From the NCBI RefSeq assembly GCF_037975245.1, contig NC_092563.1, forward strand, positions 1,019,001 through 1,083,000: 64,000 bases of DNA. Direction: 5' to 3'. Origin of the DNA: Apostichopus japonicus (taxonomy: Eukaryota > Echinodermata > Holothuroidea > Aspidochirotida > Stichopodidae). Both the position numbers and the translations under genes were made by a program. Positions within the stretch are counted from its first letter, which is position 1, and each line of letters begins with the position of its first letter. The notes under the pieces are model-generated. The model saw only the letters and a list, made by a program, of their open reading frames with translations. It was not told where the DNA came from and made no database searches. Positions 62,793 through 64,000 of the stretch are shown here, piece after piece.

Positions 62793-64000
62793 GGTAATTC
62801 ATTAAGAGCAGCTTGATTACGTTAGGTTGTCACGCTTCTCGATATCAGGGGCGTATCCAGGGGGGCGCAACAGGCGCGCGCCCCCCCTATTGGCCGTCAC
62901 CAAAAAAAAAAAAAAGTTTAGCAAAAAAAAAAAAAAAAAAAAAAAATTGATGACGACCTTTATGTGAGATGTCGGTGATCGCTCAACCCCCCCCCCCCCT
63001 CCCGTATGCTTTATTTTTTGTTTGCCAAAAAAAGGTTCTGGCGAAGTTCGGCGGCATAATAGTTTTAGAAACATAGATGGTAATTGTGTTTGTATTATCA
63101 CTATAAACACTAAATGACATGCCAGCCATACTAAATTGTGCATTTTGTGTCCATATTTACTGGAAATGTTGCTTATTATTAAGGTCGAAAAATGGATCAC
63201 ATATGGCCATGGGCGGCGATCCTGGGTGGAGGGGGGATATATCCCCCCATGAAAATGGGTGGAGGGGATGTAATGCACCATATCCCCCCCCCACCAAATG
63301 CCAGGGATAAGAATATTTTCATGCCTACATTTATGCATCTTCGTTAATGTACGGCTCTTTTTTAGCTTCATTTCTCGCCTACCATAAACGCAGTGCGATC
63401 TTTTCAAATAAAGCGTCTTTATAAAGCAAAAATAGTTGACTGTAGGCTTCATTGGCCCTATAACAACAAAATGTATTATTGCGCCCACGGTATTGATATA
63501 GTACATATATGCACCCTCATAGTATTCATATAGGCCCTATAGTAGGCCTACACACGTACATGTTCCCTCGAACAGCTGAGAATCTCATGTAACCAGGGTA
63601 ATGCTTAATACACGTTTCACCTGGATGCCCTAGCAATCGGTACCTAGGAATGTAACTATGTGTAATTGTGTATTGCATGTGTATAGGCCTATAATAGCCT
63701 GCATGAGGCCATTTTCTTCATCGAATAATATAACAGAGCTCTCGAACATTCTAACGTTGCGCCTGAAACAAGATTGACAGGGGCAATTTTCCCAAAATAA
63801 CACCCGAAATTAAAAAAAAAAGTATTTTGGATCCTGATTATGAGATATTTCGGACATGACATCCCTATTTTAAAGTTGGGTATATGCCGCTTGGAAACCT
63901 CGGGAAGTGCCGTTTCCGGCCATCTAGAGGGTTTGTTAATCCCAAAATTTTCTTGTACGCTTCGCGCCAACTCATGGTGGCGCTTAGATATAGTCACGCT
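62793..64000. other. Repeat-rich right edge with partial hAT-like elements
   Basis: An element start (CAGGGGCGTATCCAGG) lies at 62,846, followed by A-rich and C-rich homopolymer tracts. A reversed core copy lies at about 63,930-63,990 and is cut by the window end. The open frame of about 229 codons at 62,817-63,506 (minus) runs through these tracts and has no domain. No further F5/8C exon could be identified. Confidence 0.55.

Noticed and set aside
62817-63506. Minus-strand open frame of about 229 codons
   Set aside because: It crosses homopolymer tracts and transposon arms, shows poly-Phe and has no domain or splice support; not a gene and not a credible first exon of the F5/8C gene.

Overview
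This is an animal (eukaryotic) nuclear genome window. Its genes have many short exons with GT-AG introns, and it carries microsatellites, segmental duplications and many small DNA transposons; I see no bacterial features. Its gene content (secreted avidin-like genes, an F5/8C surface protein, a single BRD7/BRD9-type bromodomain gene, TRIP13) suits a marine invertebrate deuterostome. My best guess is an echinoderm such as a sea cucumber or sea urchin; that is inference and no species is claimed.

Layout. (1) About 1-30,200 is a decayed segmental-duplication array: unit A (about 1-10,490), unit B (about 10,495-23,510) and a partial unit C (about 23,700-30,195). Units A and B each end in a complete five-exon avidin-like gene on the minus strand (coding 7,716-10,394 and 18,921-23,411). 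Unit A also carries a broken genomic copy of two exons and flanking introns of the bromodomain gene that lies further right, so the duplicated block once included part of that gene. (2) 31,632-44,290, minus strand: a complete 15-exon BRD7/BRD9 homologue (731 codons plus stop). One of its introns holds about 16 tandem copies of the end of its own exon 7 together with the 5' splice site. (3) 45,676-54,373, plus strand: a complete 12-exon TRIP13/PCH2 AAA+ ATPase gene (433 codons plus stop). It is head-to-head with the bromodomain gene, with about 1.4 kb between the two start codons. (4) 55,354-62,401, minus strand: the 3' part (12 exons) of a gene for an extracellular F5/8C (discoidin)-domain protein with a polybasic cleavage-type site and a GPI-type tail. 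Its 5' end lies beyond the window or was not found.

Reading frames were checked by hand. In all five genes, including both avidins, every exon-exon junction keeps phase. The main mobile component is a family of non-autonomous hAT-like elements with CAGNGGCG-type termini, G/C-rich arms and a shared internal core. Five have perfect 8-bp target duplications, and for three of these the duplicated units provide likely empty sites. The genes do not form an obvious pathway. The most noteworthy observations are the tandem avidin pair with different ligand-pocket residues, the exon-end minisatellite in the bromodomain gene, and the partial duplication of that gene into the avidin array.
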